A stretch of DNA of 64,000 nucleotides, taken from the NCBI GenBank assembly GCA_963718755.1, contig OY970376.1, positions 2,418,001 to 2,482,000 of the forward strand, read 5' to 3'. The translations under genes were made by a program, and so were the position numbers. This stretch comes from VRUE01 sp963718755 (lineage in GTDB: Bacteria; Actinomycetota; Thermoleophilia; Solirubrobacterales; 70-9). The notes beneath the pieces are model-generated. The model was not told the origin of the DNA. It saw only the letters and a list, made by a program, of their open reading frames with translations, and did not search any database. Of the stretch, positions 35,314 to 44,956 are shown piece by piece. Numbering within the stretch: position 1 is the first letter of the stretch; every line of letters starts with the position of its first letter.

Positions 35314-36819
35314 GTGGCCGCAATGCTCGCCACGACGCGGACATTCACCCTCGATGGCATCGCGGCCAGGCCCGTGCGGGTCGAGGTCGACGTGCACCGC
35401 GGCCTGCCCGCCTTCTCGGTCGTTGGGCTCCCCGATACGGCGGTCCGCGAGGCGCGCGAGCGGGTGCGCGCCGCCCTTGCCAATTGCGGGTTCGATTTCC
35501 CGTTGCGACGGATCGTCGCCAACCTCGCCCCGGCCAGCCTGCGCAAGGCCGGTCCTGGCCTGGACCTGCCGATCGCGGTGGCGCTGCTGGTCGCCTCGGG
35601 GCAGCTCCAGTGGGAGCGCCTGCCGCGGTTGGCAATGGCAGGCGAGCTGGCCCTGGACGGCACGGTGCGGCCGATCCCTGGAGTGCTCGCGATCGCCGAG
35701 GCGGCACGCGAGCAGGGCGCCGATGCCGTGCTGGTGCCGGCCGAGAACGGACCCGAGGCAGCCCTCGTTGCCGGCTTGGAGGTGCTGCCCCTGGAAAGCC
35801 TCGTTCAGGTACCGGCGCTGGCGACCGGTTCCTGGCTGCCGGACCGGCCTGAGCCGCTGTCCCTGCCGTTGAGTGCCCAGTCGGGAGCGCTCGATCTCGC
35901 CGACCTGCGCGGCCAGCCTCACCTCCGCTACGCGCTCGAGGTGGCGGCGGCCGGCGGCCACAGCCTGCTCATGGTGGGGCCACCAGGCGCCGGCAAGTCG
36001 CTTGCCGCGAGCAGACTGCCGTCGATCCTGCCGCCGCTCGCCCCCGATGAGGGTCTCGAGGTGGCGCGGATCGCCAGCGCTTGCGGCCGCCTCGGCCCGG
36101 CCTTCGGCGGCGGCAGGCCGTTTCGGGCCCCACATCACACGGTCAGCCCGGCCGGGGTCGTGGGCGGCGGCAACCCGCCCGGGCCGGGCGAGGCGACGAT
36201 CGCCCATCGCGGCGTCCTCTTTCTCGACGAGCTCTGCGAGTTCCGCCGCGACACGCTGGAGGCGCTGCGAGGGCCGCTCGAGAGCGGCTGGGTGACGATC
36301 TCCCGCGCCGGCAGCAACCGGCGTCTGCCCTGTCGCTTCATGCTGGTCGCCGCGTCAAACCCCTGTCCGTGTGGACGCGGTGAGGCCGATCCGGAGTGCA
36401 GCTGCGCACCGCTCGAGGTGCGTCGGTACCAGGGCCGCCTCAGCGGTGCGCTTGCCGACCGCCTCGACATCCTCGTCGCGATCCGCCAGCCAAGCGCGGC
36501 GGAGATCGGCGGGCCGCCCGGCGAGGCCTCTGCTGCCGTGCGCGAGCGCGTCGCCGCCGCGCGCCTGCGCGGGGAAGCGCGGCTCGGCCCTGGCCGCTGC
36601 AACGCCGAGATGACTCCGGCGGAGGCACGGGAATGCGTGCTCGAGGAAGACGCCGCGGCGCTGCTCGCCGAGACCTACTCGCGCCGCCGGCTCAGCGCCC
36701 GCGCTCACGATCGCGTGCTGCGCCTGGCGCGGACGATCGCCGACCTGGCCGGCTCCGACTCGGTCGGGCGCGAGCAGGTTGCCCAGGCACTGCAACTGAG
36801 GAGGAGGGATCGTGATTAG
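35314..36819 (+). CDS. comM: YifB/ComM-family Mg-chelatase-like AAA+ ATPase
   Basis: An N-terminal Lon-protease-like ChlI domain (TFTLDGIAARPVRVEVDVHRG, FSVVGLPDTAVREARERVRAA) precedes the AAA+ domain: Walker A MVGPPGAGKSLAASR, Walker B GVLFLDELCEF and the sensor ASNPCPCG. A C-terminal Mg_chelatase_C domain ends the protein. ComM is a helicase that helps branch migration during natural transformation. GTG 35314 has GAGG nine bases upstream; ATG 35323 is an alternative. Its end overlaps dprA by eight bases. Confidence 0.9.
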   Translation: MAAMLATTRTFTLDGIAARPVRVEVDVHRGLPAFSVVGLPDTAVREARERVRAALANCGFDFPLRRIVANLAPASLRKAGPGLDLPIAVALLVASGQLQWERLPRLAMAGELALDGTVRPIPGVLAIAEAAREQGADAVLVPAENGPEAALVAGLEVLPLESLVQVPALATGSWLPDRPEPLSLPLSAQSGALDLADLRGQPHLRYALEVAAAGGHSLLMVGPPGAGKSLAASRLPSILPPLAPDEGLEVARIASACGRLGPAFGGGRPFRAPHHTVSPAGVVGGGNPPGPGEATIAHRGVLFLDELCEFRRDTLEALRGPLESGWVTISRAGSNRRLPCRFMLVAASNPCPCGRGEADPECSCAPLEVRRYQGRLSGALADRLDILVAIRQPSAAEIGGPPGEASAAVRERVAAARLRGEARLGPGRCNAEMTPAEARECVLEEDAAALLAETYSRRRLSARAHDRVLRLARTIADLAGSDSVGREQVAQALQLRRRDRD

Positions 36820-37939
36820 CCGGCTCAACCCACAGGCCTGTCCGGAATGCCTGCGCCGCGCGCGCTTACTCGCCCACCTTGCCCCCTACATCGAGAAGAT
36901 TGCTACCGGCGCTGTCGGCAGACGCTCACCCGAACTGCTCCGCCTCGGCAACGAGGACCTGGCGACGGTGGCGGCGCCGCAGGTAGCGGACCAAATCCTG
37001 GCCCAGATCGCGGCACCCCCGGCGGAGCGCCTGTACGCCGAGCTCACCGCGGCACAGTGCTGGGGCTGCTGTCGGCACGACCCGCTCTTCCCCTCGGGTC
37101 TCCACGATGCACCCGATGCCCCCTTGGCGCTGATCGGCCGCGGCGATCCAGTCCTGTTGCGGCAGTTGAGCCCGGAGAACGCGGTGACCGTCGTCGGCGC
37201 CCGGCGAGCCAGTACCTACGGACGCGAGGTCGCGCGGGAGCTCGGGCGGGAGCTGGCGTCGACCGGGATGGTGGTGGTCAGCGGCCTCGCCTTCGGCATC
37301 GACGCCTGCGCCCACCGCGGCGCGCTCGACTCGGGGCTGACGGTTGCCGTGCTCGGCTGCGGCGCCGACGTTTCCTATCCGGCCGCACATCGTTCGCTCT
37401 GGCGGCGGATCGGCGAGAGCGGCCTCGTTCTCTCCGAGCTGCCGCCCGGATGCGGCGCCTGGCGCTGGACGTTTCCCGCCCGCAACCGGATCATGGCGGC
37501 GCTGTCGGGGATGACGGTGGTGGTCGAGGCGGCGGAGCGTTCCGGCTCGCTGATCACCGCAGATCTGGCTGCGGACCTGGGCCGGGACCTGGGCGCGGTC
37601 CCGGGTCCGGTCGGGTCGCGCCTTTCCGCCGCTCCCAACAGCCTGCTGGCCGGTGGCGCCTGCCTGGTCCGAGGCGCGCAGGACGTGCTCGACGCGATGC
37701 TCGGTCCCGGGGCGAGACGGATCGAGCGAGCCGGCCCGCGGCTGGATGCGGCCCAGCTGGCCGTCCTCGAGGCACTGGAGCGGGGCGCCGAGACCTGCGA
37801 CGCGGTCGCGGTTGACCTGCAGCTCGGAGGAGGCGACGCGGCAGCGTCCCTGGCCGATCTGGAGTCGGCCGGCTACGTCAGCTGCTCCCTCGTCGGCGTC
37901 TACACGCGCACCGCTCTGCAACCGCCATCCGACATCTAG
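36812..37939 (+). CDS. dprA: DNA processing protein DprA
   Basis: Loads RecA on incoming single-stranded DNA in transformation. Rossmann-type core: AVTVVGARRASTYGREVARELG, VVVSGLAFGIDACAHRGAL, AVLGCGADVSYP, FPARNRIMAALSG and VVEAAERSGSLITA. The N-terminal ~100 residues include a cysteine cluster (CPECLRR, CWGCCRHDP); the latter sits where many DprA have YP..L. The C-terminal ~60 residues form a winged-helix-like segment. GTG 36812, 375 residues. With comM and yraN it makes a competence-type cluster. Confidence 0.92.
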   Translation: MISRLNPQACPECLRRARLLAHLAPYIEKIATGAVGRRSPELLRLGNEDLATVAAPQVADQILAQIAAPPAERLYAELTAAQCWGCCRHDPLFPSGLHDAPDAPLALIGRGDPVLLRQLSPENAVTVVGARRASTYGREVARELGRELASTGMVVVSGLAFGIDACAHRGALDSGLTVAVLGCGADVSYPAAHRSLWRRIGESGLVLSELPPGCGAWRWTFPARNRIMAALSGMTVVVEAAERSGSLITADLAADLGRDLGAVPGPVGSRLSAAPNSLLAGGACLVRGAQDVLDAMLGPGARRIERAGPRLDAAQLAVLEALERGAETCDAVAVDLQLGGGDAAASLADLESAGYVSCSLVGVYTRTALQPPSDI

Positions 37940-37952
37940 GCTGGGAGGCCCG

Positions 37953-38762
37953 ATGAACCAGAAACGTGTCCCAACCGCCCTCTCGATCGCCGGCTCGGAC
38001 TCCGGCGGCGGTGCGGGTATCCAGGCGGACCTGAAGGCCTTCGCGAGATGTGGTGTGCACGGGATGACCGCGATCACCGCGATAACGGCGCAGAACACGC
38101 GTGCGGTCGAGTGGGTCGAGGCGGTTTCGCCGCAAGCGGTCTTCAACCAGATCCTGGCGATCGCCGAGGACATGGGGGCCGACTCGGTGAAGATCGGCAT
38201 GCTCGGCTCGACGGCGACGATCGACGCGGTTGCTGTCGGGCTGACCTACGCCGGAGTCGCGCTCGCACCCGTTGTTATCGACCCTGTGATGGTGGCTGAG
38301 AGCGGAGCGGCACTGATAGACGACGAGACCAGAGCGGCACTCGTCGACGTGTTGCTGCCGCGCTGCTCGGTCGCCACCCCAAATATCCCCGAGGCTCGGG
38401 AGCTGACCGGTTTGGGGAGTGGAGCCACGCAGGAGGAGCTGGCGCGTGGGGTCGCAGAGCTTGGCCCGAAGGCAGTGGTCGTCACGGGCGGCCACAGCGA
38501 GGAGCTGATCGACATCTTCTTCGACGGAGAGCGGGTCGTCGAGATCCCCGGCGATCGCCATCCCGTCGGCGCCACCCATGGCTCCGGCTGCACTCACTCC
38601 GCGGCCCTGGCGGCGTTTCTCGCCCATGGGGCCGCGCCATTGGAGGCGGCCAGGCGGGCGCGCAAAGTTGCCTCCCAGGCGGTCGCCAATGGCCTGCGTG
38701 AACTCGGCTCCGGCGCGGGTCCGGTCGACGTCTTCGGCCTCGCTTCGAAGCCACCGCAGTAG
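37953..38762 (+). CDS. thiD: Hydroxymethylpyrimidine/phosphomethylpyrimidine kinase
   Basis: Phosphorylates HMP twice for thiamine synthesis. Ribokinase-type fold: SIAGSDSGGGAGIQADLKAF, GMTAITAITAQNT, VKIGMLGS, PVVIDPVMVAESG, TPNIPEARELTG and the anion-hole GSGCTHSAALAAFLA. 269 residues; ATG 37953 with GGGAGG six bases upstream. No TPP riboswitch fits in the 13 bases after dprA. Confidence 0.93.
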   Translation: MNQKRVPTALSIAGSDSGGGAGIQADLKAFARCGVHGMTAITAITAQNTRAVEWVEAVSPQAVFNQILAIAEDMGADSVKIGMLGSTATIDAVAVGLTYAGVALAPVVIDPVMVAESGAALIDDETRAALVDVLLPRCSVATPNIPEARELTGLGSGATQEELARGVAELGPKAVVVTGGHSEELIDIFFDGERVVEIPGDRHPVGATHGSGCTHSAALAAFLAHGAAPLEAARRARKVASQAVANGLRELGSGAGPVDVFGLASKPPQ

Positions 38763-38772
38763 ATTTCTAGTG

Positions 38773-40467
38773 ATGAGCGACAACGGATCCACCTCGACCA
38801 AGCTCCCGCGCCCGCGCTCCAGCGTTGTCTTCGACGGCCCCGAGCGCGCCCATGCCCGTGCCTACATGAAGGGCATCGGCTTCGACGACGACGCGCTCAG
38901 CCGGCCGACGATCGGTATCGCCAACACCTGGACCGAGGCGATGCCCTGCAACTTCCACCTGCGCGGGCTGGCCGAGCACGTCAAAGCGGGCGTGCGTGCC
39001 GCCGGTGGCACGCCGATGGAGTTCAACACCGTGGCCGTCTCCGACGGGGTGACGATGGGAACCCAGGGGATGAAGGCCTCGCTGATCAGCCGTGAGGTGA
39101 TCGCGGACTCGATCGAGCTGATGGCCCGCGGCTACCAGTTCGACGCGATCGTCGCCGTCTGTGCCTGCGACAAGACGATCCCCGGCTGCGCGATGGCGCT
39201 GGCCAGGCTCGACGTGCCTTCGGTCCTGCTCTACGGCGGCTCGATCGCTCCCGGGCGCTGGCATGGTCGCGACGTGACGATTCTCGACGTCTTCGAGGCG
39301 GTCGGGGCTCACGCCGCGGGCGACATGACCGACGAGGAACTGAACGAGCTGGAGGGAGTGGCAAGCCCCGGCGCCGGTGCCTGCGGCGGGCAGTTCACGG
39401 CCAACACGATGGCCTGCGCCTTCGAGGCGCTCGGCATCAGCCCGGGCGGCTCGGCGATGGTGCCCGCCGAAGACGACGAGAAGGAGACCGTCGCGGAGAA
39501 GATCGGCGAGCTGGTGATGCGGGTACTCGCCGAGGACCTCAAGCCGAGGAGGGTGATCACCCGCGAGTCGCTGGAGAACGCGATCGCATGCGCCTGTGCG
39601 TCGGGCGGCTCGACCAACGTCGTCCTGCACCTGATCGCGCTTGCTCACGAGGCGGGGATCGAGCTGGACATGGATGACTTCGAGCGAATCTCGCGCGCGA
39701 CCCCGCTGCTCGCCGACCTGAAGCCGGGCGGTCGCTTCGTCGCCACCGACCTCTATCGCGCCGGCGGCGTGCCGCTGATCCTCAAGCGGCTGGCCGAGGC
39801 GGGCATCCTGCACGGCGACGCGATCACGGTCAGCGGCCGCACGATCGGCGAAGAGGCCGAGGCCGCGAGCGAGGCCGAGGGTCAGGAGGTCGTGCGGCCG
39901 CTCTCCGACCCGCTCAAGACCGAAGGGGGTCTGGCGATCCTGCGCGGCAACCTCGCCCCCGAGGGCGCGGTGGTCAAGCTCGCCGGCACCGAGCGCCGGA
40001 AACAGGTCGGCCCCGCGCGCGTCTTCGAGTCCGAAGAGGACTGCTTCCGGGCGGTCAAGGACCAGGCGATCAAGCCAGGCGACATCGTGGTGATTCGCAA
40101 CGAGGGGCCAACCGGCGGACCGGGGATGCGGGAGATGCTGCAGGTTACGGCGGCGATCGTCGGCGAGGGCTTGGGCGAGACCGTGGCGATGGTGACCGAC
40201 GGCCGCTTCTCCGGCGCCACCCGCGGCCTGATGGTGGGCCACGTTGCGCCCGAGGCGGCCAAAGGAGGCCCGATTGCGGCAATCCGCGAGGGTGATGAGA
40301 TCAGCCTCGACATCGACGCACGCCGTCTCGATCTGGCGCTCTCGGACGAGGAGATCGCCAAGCGCGTGGCGGAGTACGAGTCACCGCCCCCGCCCTACGA
40401 GCGCGGCGTGATGGCGAAGTACGCGGCCACGGTGTCGTCAGCCGCCCAGGGTGCGGTTACGTCCTAG
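38773..40467 (+). CDS. ilvD: Dihydroxy-acid dehydratase
   Basis: Fe-S enzyme of valine, leucine and isoleucine synthesis. Cluster cysteines are in TEAMPCNFHL, ACDKTIPGCAMA and GACGGQFTANTMACA. Other blocks: NTVAVSDGVTMGTQGMKASL, LRGNLAPEGAVVK, IRNEGPTGGPGMREM and TDGRFSGATRGLMVGHV. 564 residues, normal. ATG 38773, ten bases after thiD; GTG 38770 is also possible. Confidence 0.95.
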   Translation: MSDNGSTSTKLPRPRSSVVFDGPERAHARAYMKGIGFDDDALSRPTIGIANTWTEAMPCNFHLRGLAEHVKAGVRAAGGTPMEFNTVAVSDGVTMGTQGMKASLISREVIADSIELMARGYQFDAIVAVCACDKTIPGCAMALARLDVPSVLLYGGSIAPGRWHGRDVTILDVFEAVGAHAAGDMTDEELNELEGVASPGAGACGGQFTANTMACAFEALGISPGGSAMVPAEDDEKETVAEKIGELVMRVLAEDLKPRRVITRESLENAIACACASGGSTNVVLHLIALAHEAGIELDMDDFERISRATPLLADLKPGGRFVATDLYRAGGVPLILKRLAEAGILHGDAITVSGRTIGEEAEAASEAEGQEVVRPLSDPLKTEGGLAILRGNLAPEGAVVKLAGTERRKQVGPARVFESEEDCFRAVKDQAIKPGDIVVIRNEGPTGGPGMREMLQVTAAIVGEGLGETVAMVTDGRFSGATRGLMVGHVAPEAAKGGPIAAIREGDEISLDIDARRLDLALSDEEIAKRVAEYESPPPPYERGVMAKYAATVSSAAQGAVTS

Positions 40468-40475
40468 CGCGCTCG

Positions 40476-41387
40476 TCAGGCAAGAAACTCGTCGAGTAAC
40501 GCATTGAAGCGTTCCGGCCGCTCCATCTGCGGCACATGTCCGGTGCGCTCGAACAGCTCCAGGCGGGAGTCAGGGACCAGGCGGTGGTAGCCGATCGCGG
40601 CCTCGACCGGGACGACATGGTCGTTGAGGCCCCAGACGACCAGGGTCGGGATTTCGATCTCGGTCAGGCGGTGGCGGCTGTCATAGCCGCCGATCGCGCG
40701 GATCGCATCGCCGAAACCGGGGCTCTGCAGCCCGGGCTCGATCTGCTCGCGCAGCAACTCGGGGCGAATGCGGTTTGGGTAGTGGAAGACGCGCCCGAAG
40801 GCGAACTGGCGGCCGCGGGGGCGGTTCAGCCAGGCACGCCGCGGCCCCGCGAGGAAGGGGAAGCTCGCTTCGAAGAGGTTCACGCCGGCTTCAAGACGGC
40901 GGCCCTGCGCCTCGGCGAAGCTGATCCCGGCCGCCGAGACCAGCACCAGCTTGTCGAAGCGGGAAGGCCGTTCGATCACGGCCTCGGTGGAGACGAAGCC
41001 ACCCATCGAGTTGCCGACCAGCGCCGCCACCCGGTCGATGCCGAGCTTCTCGCAGAAGTCGTGAATCAGCCGCCCGTAGGCGGGCATGTCGATCGGCCAG
41101 GAGGGCATCGGGCTCTCGCCGAAGCCGGGCAGGTCGAGGGCGATCGCGCGGTGGGTTTTGCCGAAGTGGGGGAGGTTCTCGAGCCAGTTCTGCCAACAGC
41201 CGGCGAGGCCGTGGACGAAGAGGATCGGCTGGCCCTCGCCAATCTCCGCGTAGTTGACCTCGGCCCCGGGCAGCTGCACGCGGTGCAGGTGCTCGCGCCA
41301 ATCGATCTTCAGCCACTCGGGGTCGGGATTGCCGTAGTCGGTGGCCGGGAAGTTGACCGACCCGCTCATCACTGACTGGGTGTCCAT
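40476..41387 (-). CDS. Alpha/beta-hydrolase
   Basis: A 303-residue alpha/beta-hydrolase fold enzyme. Oxyanion loop FVHGLAGCWQNW, nucleophile elbow VGNSMGGFVS, a late acid in VVWGLNDHVVP and catalytic His in RTGHVPQMERPERF. Similar to esterases and C-C bond hydrolases; the substrate is unknown. ATG 41387 shares one base with the stop of the upstream cyclo-ligase-like gene, so the two form a minus-strand operon. Confidence 0.88.
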   Translation of the reverse strand: MDTQSVMSGSVNFPATDYGNPDPEWLKIDWREHLHRVQLPGAEVNYAEIGEGQPILFVHGLAGCWQNWLENLPHFGKTHRAIALDLPGFGESPMPSWPIDMPAYGRLIHDFCEKLGIDRVAALVGNSMGGFVSTEAVIERPSRFDKLVLVSAAGISFAEAQGRRLEAGVNLFEASFPFLAGPRRAWLNRPRGRQFAFGRVFHYPNRIRPELLREQIEPGLQSPGFGDAIRAIGGYDSRHRLTEIEIPTLVVWGLNDHVVPVEAAIGYHRLVPDSRLELFERTGHVPQMERPERFNALLDEFLA

Positions 41388-42100
41388 CAGGCGTAGCCCA
41401 TCCTTTCCAGAATCGGTATCTCGCGGATCTGCGGCGGCTGCAGGTGATCCCAGAGGATGCCCCGGGGGCGTTCGTCGGTGCGCTCGACCTCGATCACGGC
41501 GCGCGGCGTCGCGATCAGGTCAACCGGAAGGTCGTGCGAGACGACGGGCAGGTGGCGGCGCATGATCTGAATCGGGTGCACGGTGGTGGCGATGGTGGTG
41601 TGGTCGTCGATCTTGCCGGCGTCGATCAGGATCCCGTACTCGAGGTCGTTGTAGCCGCCGCCCTTGCCGATCCTCGCCCCGCTCAGGTTGACCGCGACCG
41701 AACCGGTGAGGACGAAGTCGATCTCGGGCAGGTCATCGAGGGCGACGACGCGTCCGTGCTTGAGCGCACCCTTGATCGTCGCAGCCTCTTTCATCGCCGC
41801 CTTCGAGAGTCGCTTCGGGTCGAGCACACGGAACGGATGTGGATCGCGAAGCCGAGGCACGGCCATGATCAGCGTCTTCCCCTCTTCCAGCGCCATGCGG
41901 CGGGCCTGCGTCTGGGGGGAGTCGGGATTTGCCTTGATCGCCCGCGCGCGCTTCCAGAGCCGGTGCCCGGCGAGCTTCTCGGCGGCTAGCCTCGCCCCGG
42001 CGAAGTTCGGGATCCGGCCCTCCGCGCCTGGGAACCGAGAAACCCCCTCGCGGTCCATCGCCTGCCAAATCTCCTTGCGAACCTCATCCTTGGAGCGCAC
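41387..42100 (-). CDS. 5-formyltetrahydrofolate cyclo-ligase family protein
   Basis: A 237-residue protein of the MTHFS superfamily. ARRMALEEGKTLIMAVPRL and the nucleotide-loop-like GARIGKGGGYNDLEYGIL match the cyclo-ligase core (usual GRGGGYYDR). It is closer to the longer MTHFS-domain type than to short YgfA, so the activity may differ from classical folate salvage. GTG 42100; divergent from the transpeptidase gene across 54 bases. Confidence 0.8.
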   Translation of the reverse strand: MRSKDEVRKEIWQAMDREGVSRFPGAEGRIPNFAGARLAAEKLAGHRLWKRARAIKANPDSPQTQARRMALEEGKTLIMAVPRLRDPHPFRVLDPKRLSKAAMKEAATIKGALKHGRVVALDDLPEIDFVLTGSVAVNLSGARIGKGGGYNDLEYGILIDAGKIDDHTTIATTVHPIQIMRRHLPVVSHDLPVDLIATPRAVIEVERTDERPRGILWDHLQPPQIREIPILERMGYA

Positions 42101-42154
42101 AGTGTCGAAAGATATCCGTCAGAACGACCGGACCGTCTGCCTAAACTTTCCCGA

Positions 42155-43192
42155 ATGGGGCGTAAGACCAAAATCGCGATCGCTACCTGCGTCTGCTTGC
42201 TGGCGCTTGGAGCTGTCGCGGCTTATGCCTACGACAGCTCCCAGGACGACACGATTGCCGACGGTGTGACGATTGCAGGTGTCGATGTCGGCGGCATGAA
42301 CGCGAACGAAGCGGAGCGCGCGGTGCAACGACAGCTGCTGGCGCCGTTGCGCCATTCGCTCAAGGTCGGCTACGACGGCGAGAGCTGGCGACTCCCTGGC
42401 AAGGCGCTGAAGGTCCACGCTGATATCGACGGCGCGGTCGAAGAAGCGCTTGACGCCAGCCGGGACGGCAGCCTGCCGGAGCGAGTGGTTCGCTACGTCA
42501 GCGGCGGTGAGGTCGACGAGAGCGTCTCCGCCGACGTCACCTACTCGCAGCCCGCGATCAACCGTTTCGTGCGCGAGGTTGCCGGCGCGGTCGACCGTGA
42601 ACCGCAGGACGCCTCGGTCGAGGCCGACGGGGCCGAACTGGTTGTGCTCCCGGCCGAGCATGGCCGCAAGCTGCGTGACAACCTGCTCACCCGCCAGCTG
42701 GGCGCCGCGGTCCTCAACGCCAGTGCCGATCACACGATTGCCGCCCGCACCCACTCGGTTGCCCCCGAGGTCACCGGAGAAGAGGTCGCCTCGGAGTACC
42801 CGACCTACCTCACCCTCGATCGCGCCAGCTACACGCTGCGGTTCTGGAAGGACCTGAAGCTGGCGAAGACCTACACGGTCGCGGTTGGCCAGGAAGGCCT
42901 GGAAACGCCGGAAGGGCAGTACGCAATCCAAGAAAAGGAAGAAAACCCGACCTGGCATGTGCCGGAATCGGACTGGGCTGGCTCGCTCGCTGGCCAGGAC
43001 ATCCCACCGGGGCCCTCGAATCCGATTAAGGCACGCTGGATGGGAATCTTCGAAGGCGCTGGTATCCACGGCACTGAAGAAACCTCTTCGCTGGGCACCG
43101 CCGCCTCCCACGGCTGCGTACGGATGGCGATCCCTGACGTCGAAGAGCTCTACAACCTGGTCGAAGTGGGAACTCCGATTTACATCGGCTAG
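42155..43192 (+). CDS. L,D-transpeptidase (YkuD) with N-terminal anchor
   Basis: Forms 3-3 peptidoglycan cross-links outside the membrane. An N-terminal helix (IAIATCVCLLALGAVAAYAY) is followed by a VanW/PG-binding-4-like region (about residues 60-200) and the YkuD domain. The active site has HGTEE and SHGCVRMAIPDVEELY (nucleophile Cys, catalytic His). 345 residues. The ATG at 42155 begins a plus-strand run into the recombinase gene. Confidence 0.9.
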   Translation: MGRKTKIAIATCVCLLALGAVAAYAYDSSQDDTIADGVTIAGVDVGGMNANEAERAVQRQLLAPLRHSLKVGYDGESWRLPGKALKVHADIDGAVEEALDASRDGSLPERVVRYVSGGEVDESVSADVTYSQPAINRFVREVAGAVDREPQDASVEADGAELVVLPAEHGRKLRDNLLTRQLGAAVLNASADHTIAARTHSVAPEVTGEEVASEYPTYLTLDRASYTLRFWKDLKLAKTYTVAVGQEGLETPEGQYAIQEKEENPTWHVPESDWAGSLAGQDIPPGPSNPIKARWMGIFEGAGIHGTEETSSLGTAASHGCVRMAIPDVEELYNLVEVGTPIYIG

Positions 43193-43229
43193 GCGCAGGC
43201 TCCGGTCGCCCCGCGGCGAACTCCTCGGC

Positions 43230-44117
43230 ATGACCTGGGATGAGGCGCTGACCGCCTATGACCGTGACCTGCGGGCGCGGAGCATGGCCGAGCGGACTCG
43301 TAAGGCCTATGCCGTGGATCTCGGCCAGTTCGTTGAGTGGGCGGCCGCGCGGGACGCAGAGCCGGACGACATCCGTCACCGCGACGTGCGGCGGTATGGC
43401 GCTGGGCTCTCGTCCGCCGGAGCGGCGCCGACCACGGTGGCGCGCAAGCTGGCGGCGATCCGTGGCCTCTTCGACTATCTCGTGCGGACCGAGCGAATCG
43501 GCCAGAACCCGGCTGACCTCGTCTCCAGCCCCAAGCGGGAAGAAAAGCTGCCGCGGGTATTGAGCGGCGAGCAGGTTCGGTCCCTGCTCGAGCGAATCCC
43601 AGCTCGCACGCCGCTGGAGCTGCGCGACCGTGCGATGTTCGAGCTGGCCTACTCCTGTGGCCTGCGCTGCGAGGAGATCATCAACCTCGATGTCGGCTCG
43701 TTCGATTTCGAGACCGAGCAGCTGCGCGTGCTCGGCAAGGGCTCGAAGGAGCGGCTGCTGCCGGTCGGCGAGCCGGCGCAGCGCGCTCTTCGCCGCTATC
43801 TGGAGGGTGGCCGGCATGTGCTCGCAACCGAGCCGCGGGAGGGGGCGTTGTTTCTCTCCAAGAGTGGTAAGCGGCTCTCCGGATCCGACGTGACCCGGCG
43901 GCTGGGCCTCTGGGTTCGCGAAGCGGCGCTCGCCGCCGGCGTCTCGCCGCACTCGCTGCGCCACAGCTTCGCCACCCACCTTCTGGAAGGGGGCGCGGAC
44001 CTGCGCACGATCCAGGAGCTGCTCGGCCACGCCTCGATTTCGACGACTCAGGTCTACACTCGTGTCGACGCGGCTCGCCTGCGGGAGGCCTACGCGGCGA
44101 CTCATCCGCGCGCCTGA
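43230..44117 (+). CDS. xerD: Tyrosine recombinase XerC/XerD
   Basis: Site-specific recombinase for chromosome dimer resolution. N-terminal SAM-like domain (RARSMAERTRKAYAVDLGQFVEWA). Catalytic residues are Arg in SCGLRCEEIINL, Lys in VLGKGSKERLLPVG, His/Arg in SPHSLRHSFATHLL, His in LLGHASIS and Tyr in TTQVYTRVD. 295 residues, the standard Xer length, with chromosomal neighbours, so it is a housekeeping Xer rather than an island integrase. Choice between XerC and XerD is not certain. Confidence 0.88.
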   Translation: MTWDEALTAYDRDLRARSMAERTRKAYAVDLGQFVEWAAARDAEPDDIRHRDVRRYGAGLSSAGAAPTTVARKLAAIRGLFDYLVRTERIGQNPADLVSSPKREEKLPRVLSGEQVRSLLERIPARTPLELRDRAMFELAYSCGLRCEEIINLDVGSFDFETEQLRVLGKGSKERLLPVGEPAQRALRRYLEGGRHVLATEPREGALFLSKSGKRLSGSDVTRRLGLWVREAALAAGVSPHSLRHSFATHLLEGGADLRTIQELLGHASISTTQVYTRVDAARLREAYAATHPRA

Positions 44118-44161
44118 ATCCCAAAAGATGCCCCAGCGACCATAGAATCGAGCCGAATTCC

Positions 44162-44935
44162 ATGGAAACCGGCGTAAAAGAGGTGGAGCTGCGCGACTTG
44201 TGGCGCCGCTACAAGGACGATGGCGACAAAGCCGCGCGCGAGCGACTGGTCGTCGCCTACTCGCCGCTGGTCAAATTTGTCGCCGGCCGGCTCGGCGCGG
44301 GGTTGCCCTCCCACGTAGAGGACGCCGACCTGATCTCCTACGGCCTGATGGGCTTGATCGGCGCGATCGAGCGCTTCGAGCCCGAGCGCGGGATCAAGTT
44401 CGAGACCTTCGCGATGACGCGGATCCGCGGCGCGATCATCGACGAGCTGCGCTCGCTTGACTGGGTGCCCCGTTCGGTCCGCTCGCGCGCCCGCGAAATC
44501 GAGGCGGCGCAGTCGAAACTGGAGCACGAGCTGCAGCGGGCGCCGACCGAGGCCGAGCTCGCCGCCAAAGTCGGCCTCACCGAGGAAGAACTGCAGACCT
44601 CGCTGCTGGAGATCGCCAACTCGTCGATCTACGCGCTGGATGAGCTCTGGACGATCTCCGACTCCTCCGGCGACTCGGTTTCGCTGCTCGACACGATCTC
44701 CGACCCGCGCGCCGAAGACCCGCAGGAATCACTTGCCAGCAGCGAGGTCAAGGACCGGCTCACTGAGTCGATCGCCGGCCTGCCCGAGCGCGAGCAGCTC
44801 GTCGTCGCGCTCTATTACTACGAGAACCTCACCTTGCGCGAGATCGGTGAGGTGCTCGGCGTGACCGAGTCGCGCGTCTCCCAGCTGCACACCAAGGCAG
44901 TGATGCGGTTGAAGTCCTCGTTGCAAGAGGTCTAG
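44162..44935 (+). CDS. RNA polymerase sigma factor, WhiG/FliA type
   Basis: Group 3 sigma-70 factor of 257 residues. Region 2: YSPLVKFVAGRLG, ADLISYGLMGLIGAIERFEPERGIKFETFA with RIRGAIIDELRSLDWVPRSVR. Region 3: HELQRAPTEAELAAKVGL. Region 4: LPEREQLVVALYYYENLTLREIGEVLGVTESRVSQLHTKA. In actinobacteria WhiG controls sporulation and FliA controls motility; which applies here is unclear. ATG 44162, 44 bases after the recombinase gene. Confidence 0.92.
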   Translation: METGVKEVELRDLWRRYKDDGDKAARERLVVAYSPLVKFVAGRLGAGLPSHVEDADLISYGLMGLIGAIERFEPERGIKFETFAMTRIRGAIIDELRSLDWVPRSVRSRAREIEAAQSKLEHELQRAPTEAELAAKVGLTEEELQTSLLEIANSSIYALDELWTISDSSGDSVSLLDTISDPRAEDPQESLASSEVKDRLTESIAGLPEREQLVVALYYYENLTLREIGEVLGVTESRVSQLHTKAVMRLKSSLQEV

Positions 44936-44956
44936 CCCGGGTCTAACCTCGTTTGC

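Noticed and set aside
43230..44117. Xer recombinase as the integrase of the tRNA islands
   Set aside because: Standard 295-residue Xer length and housekeeping neighbours about 5 kb outside the islands; nothing links it to the attachment repeats.
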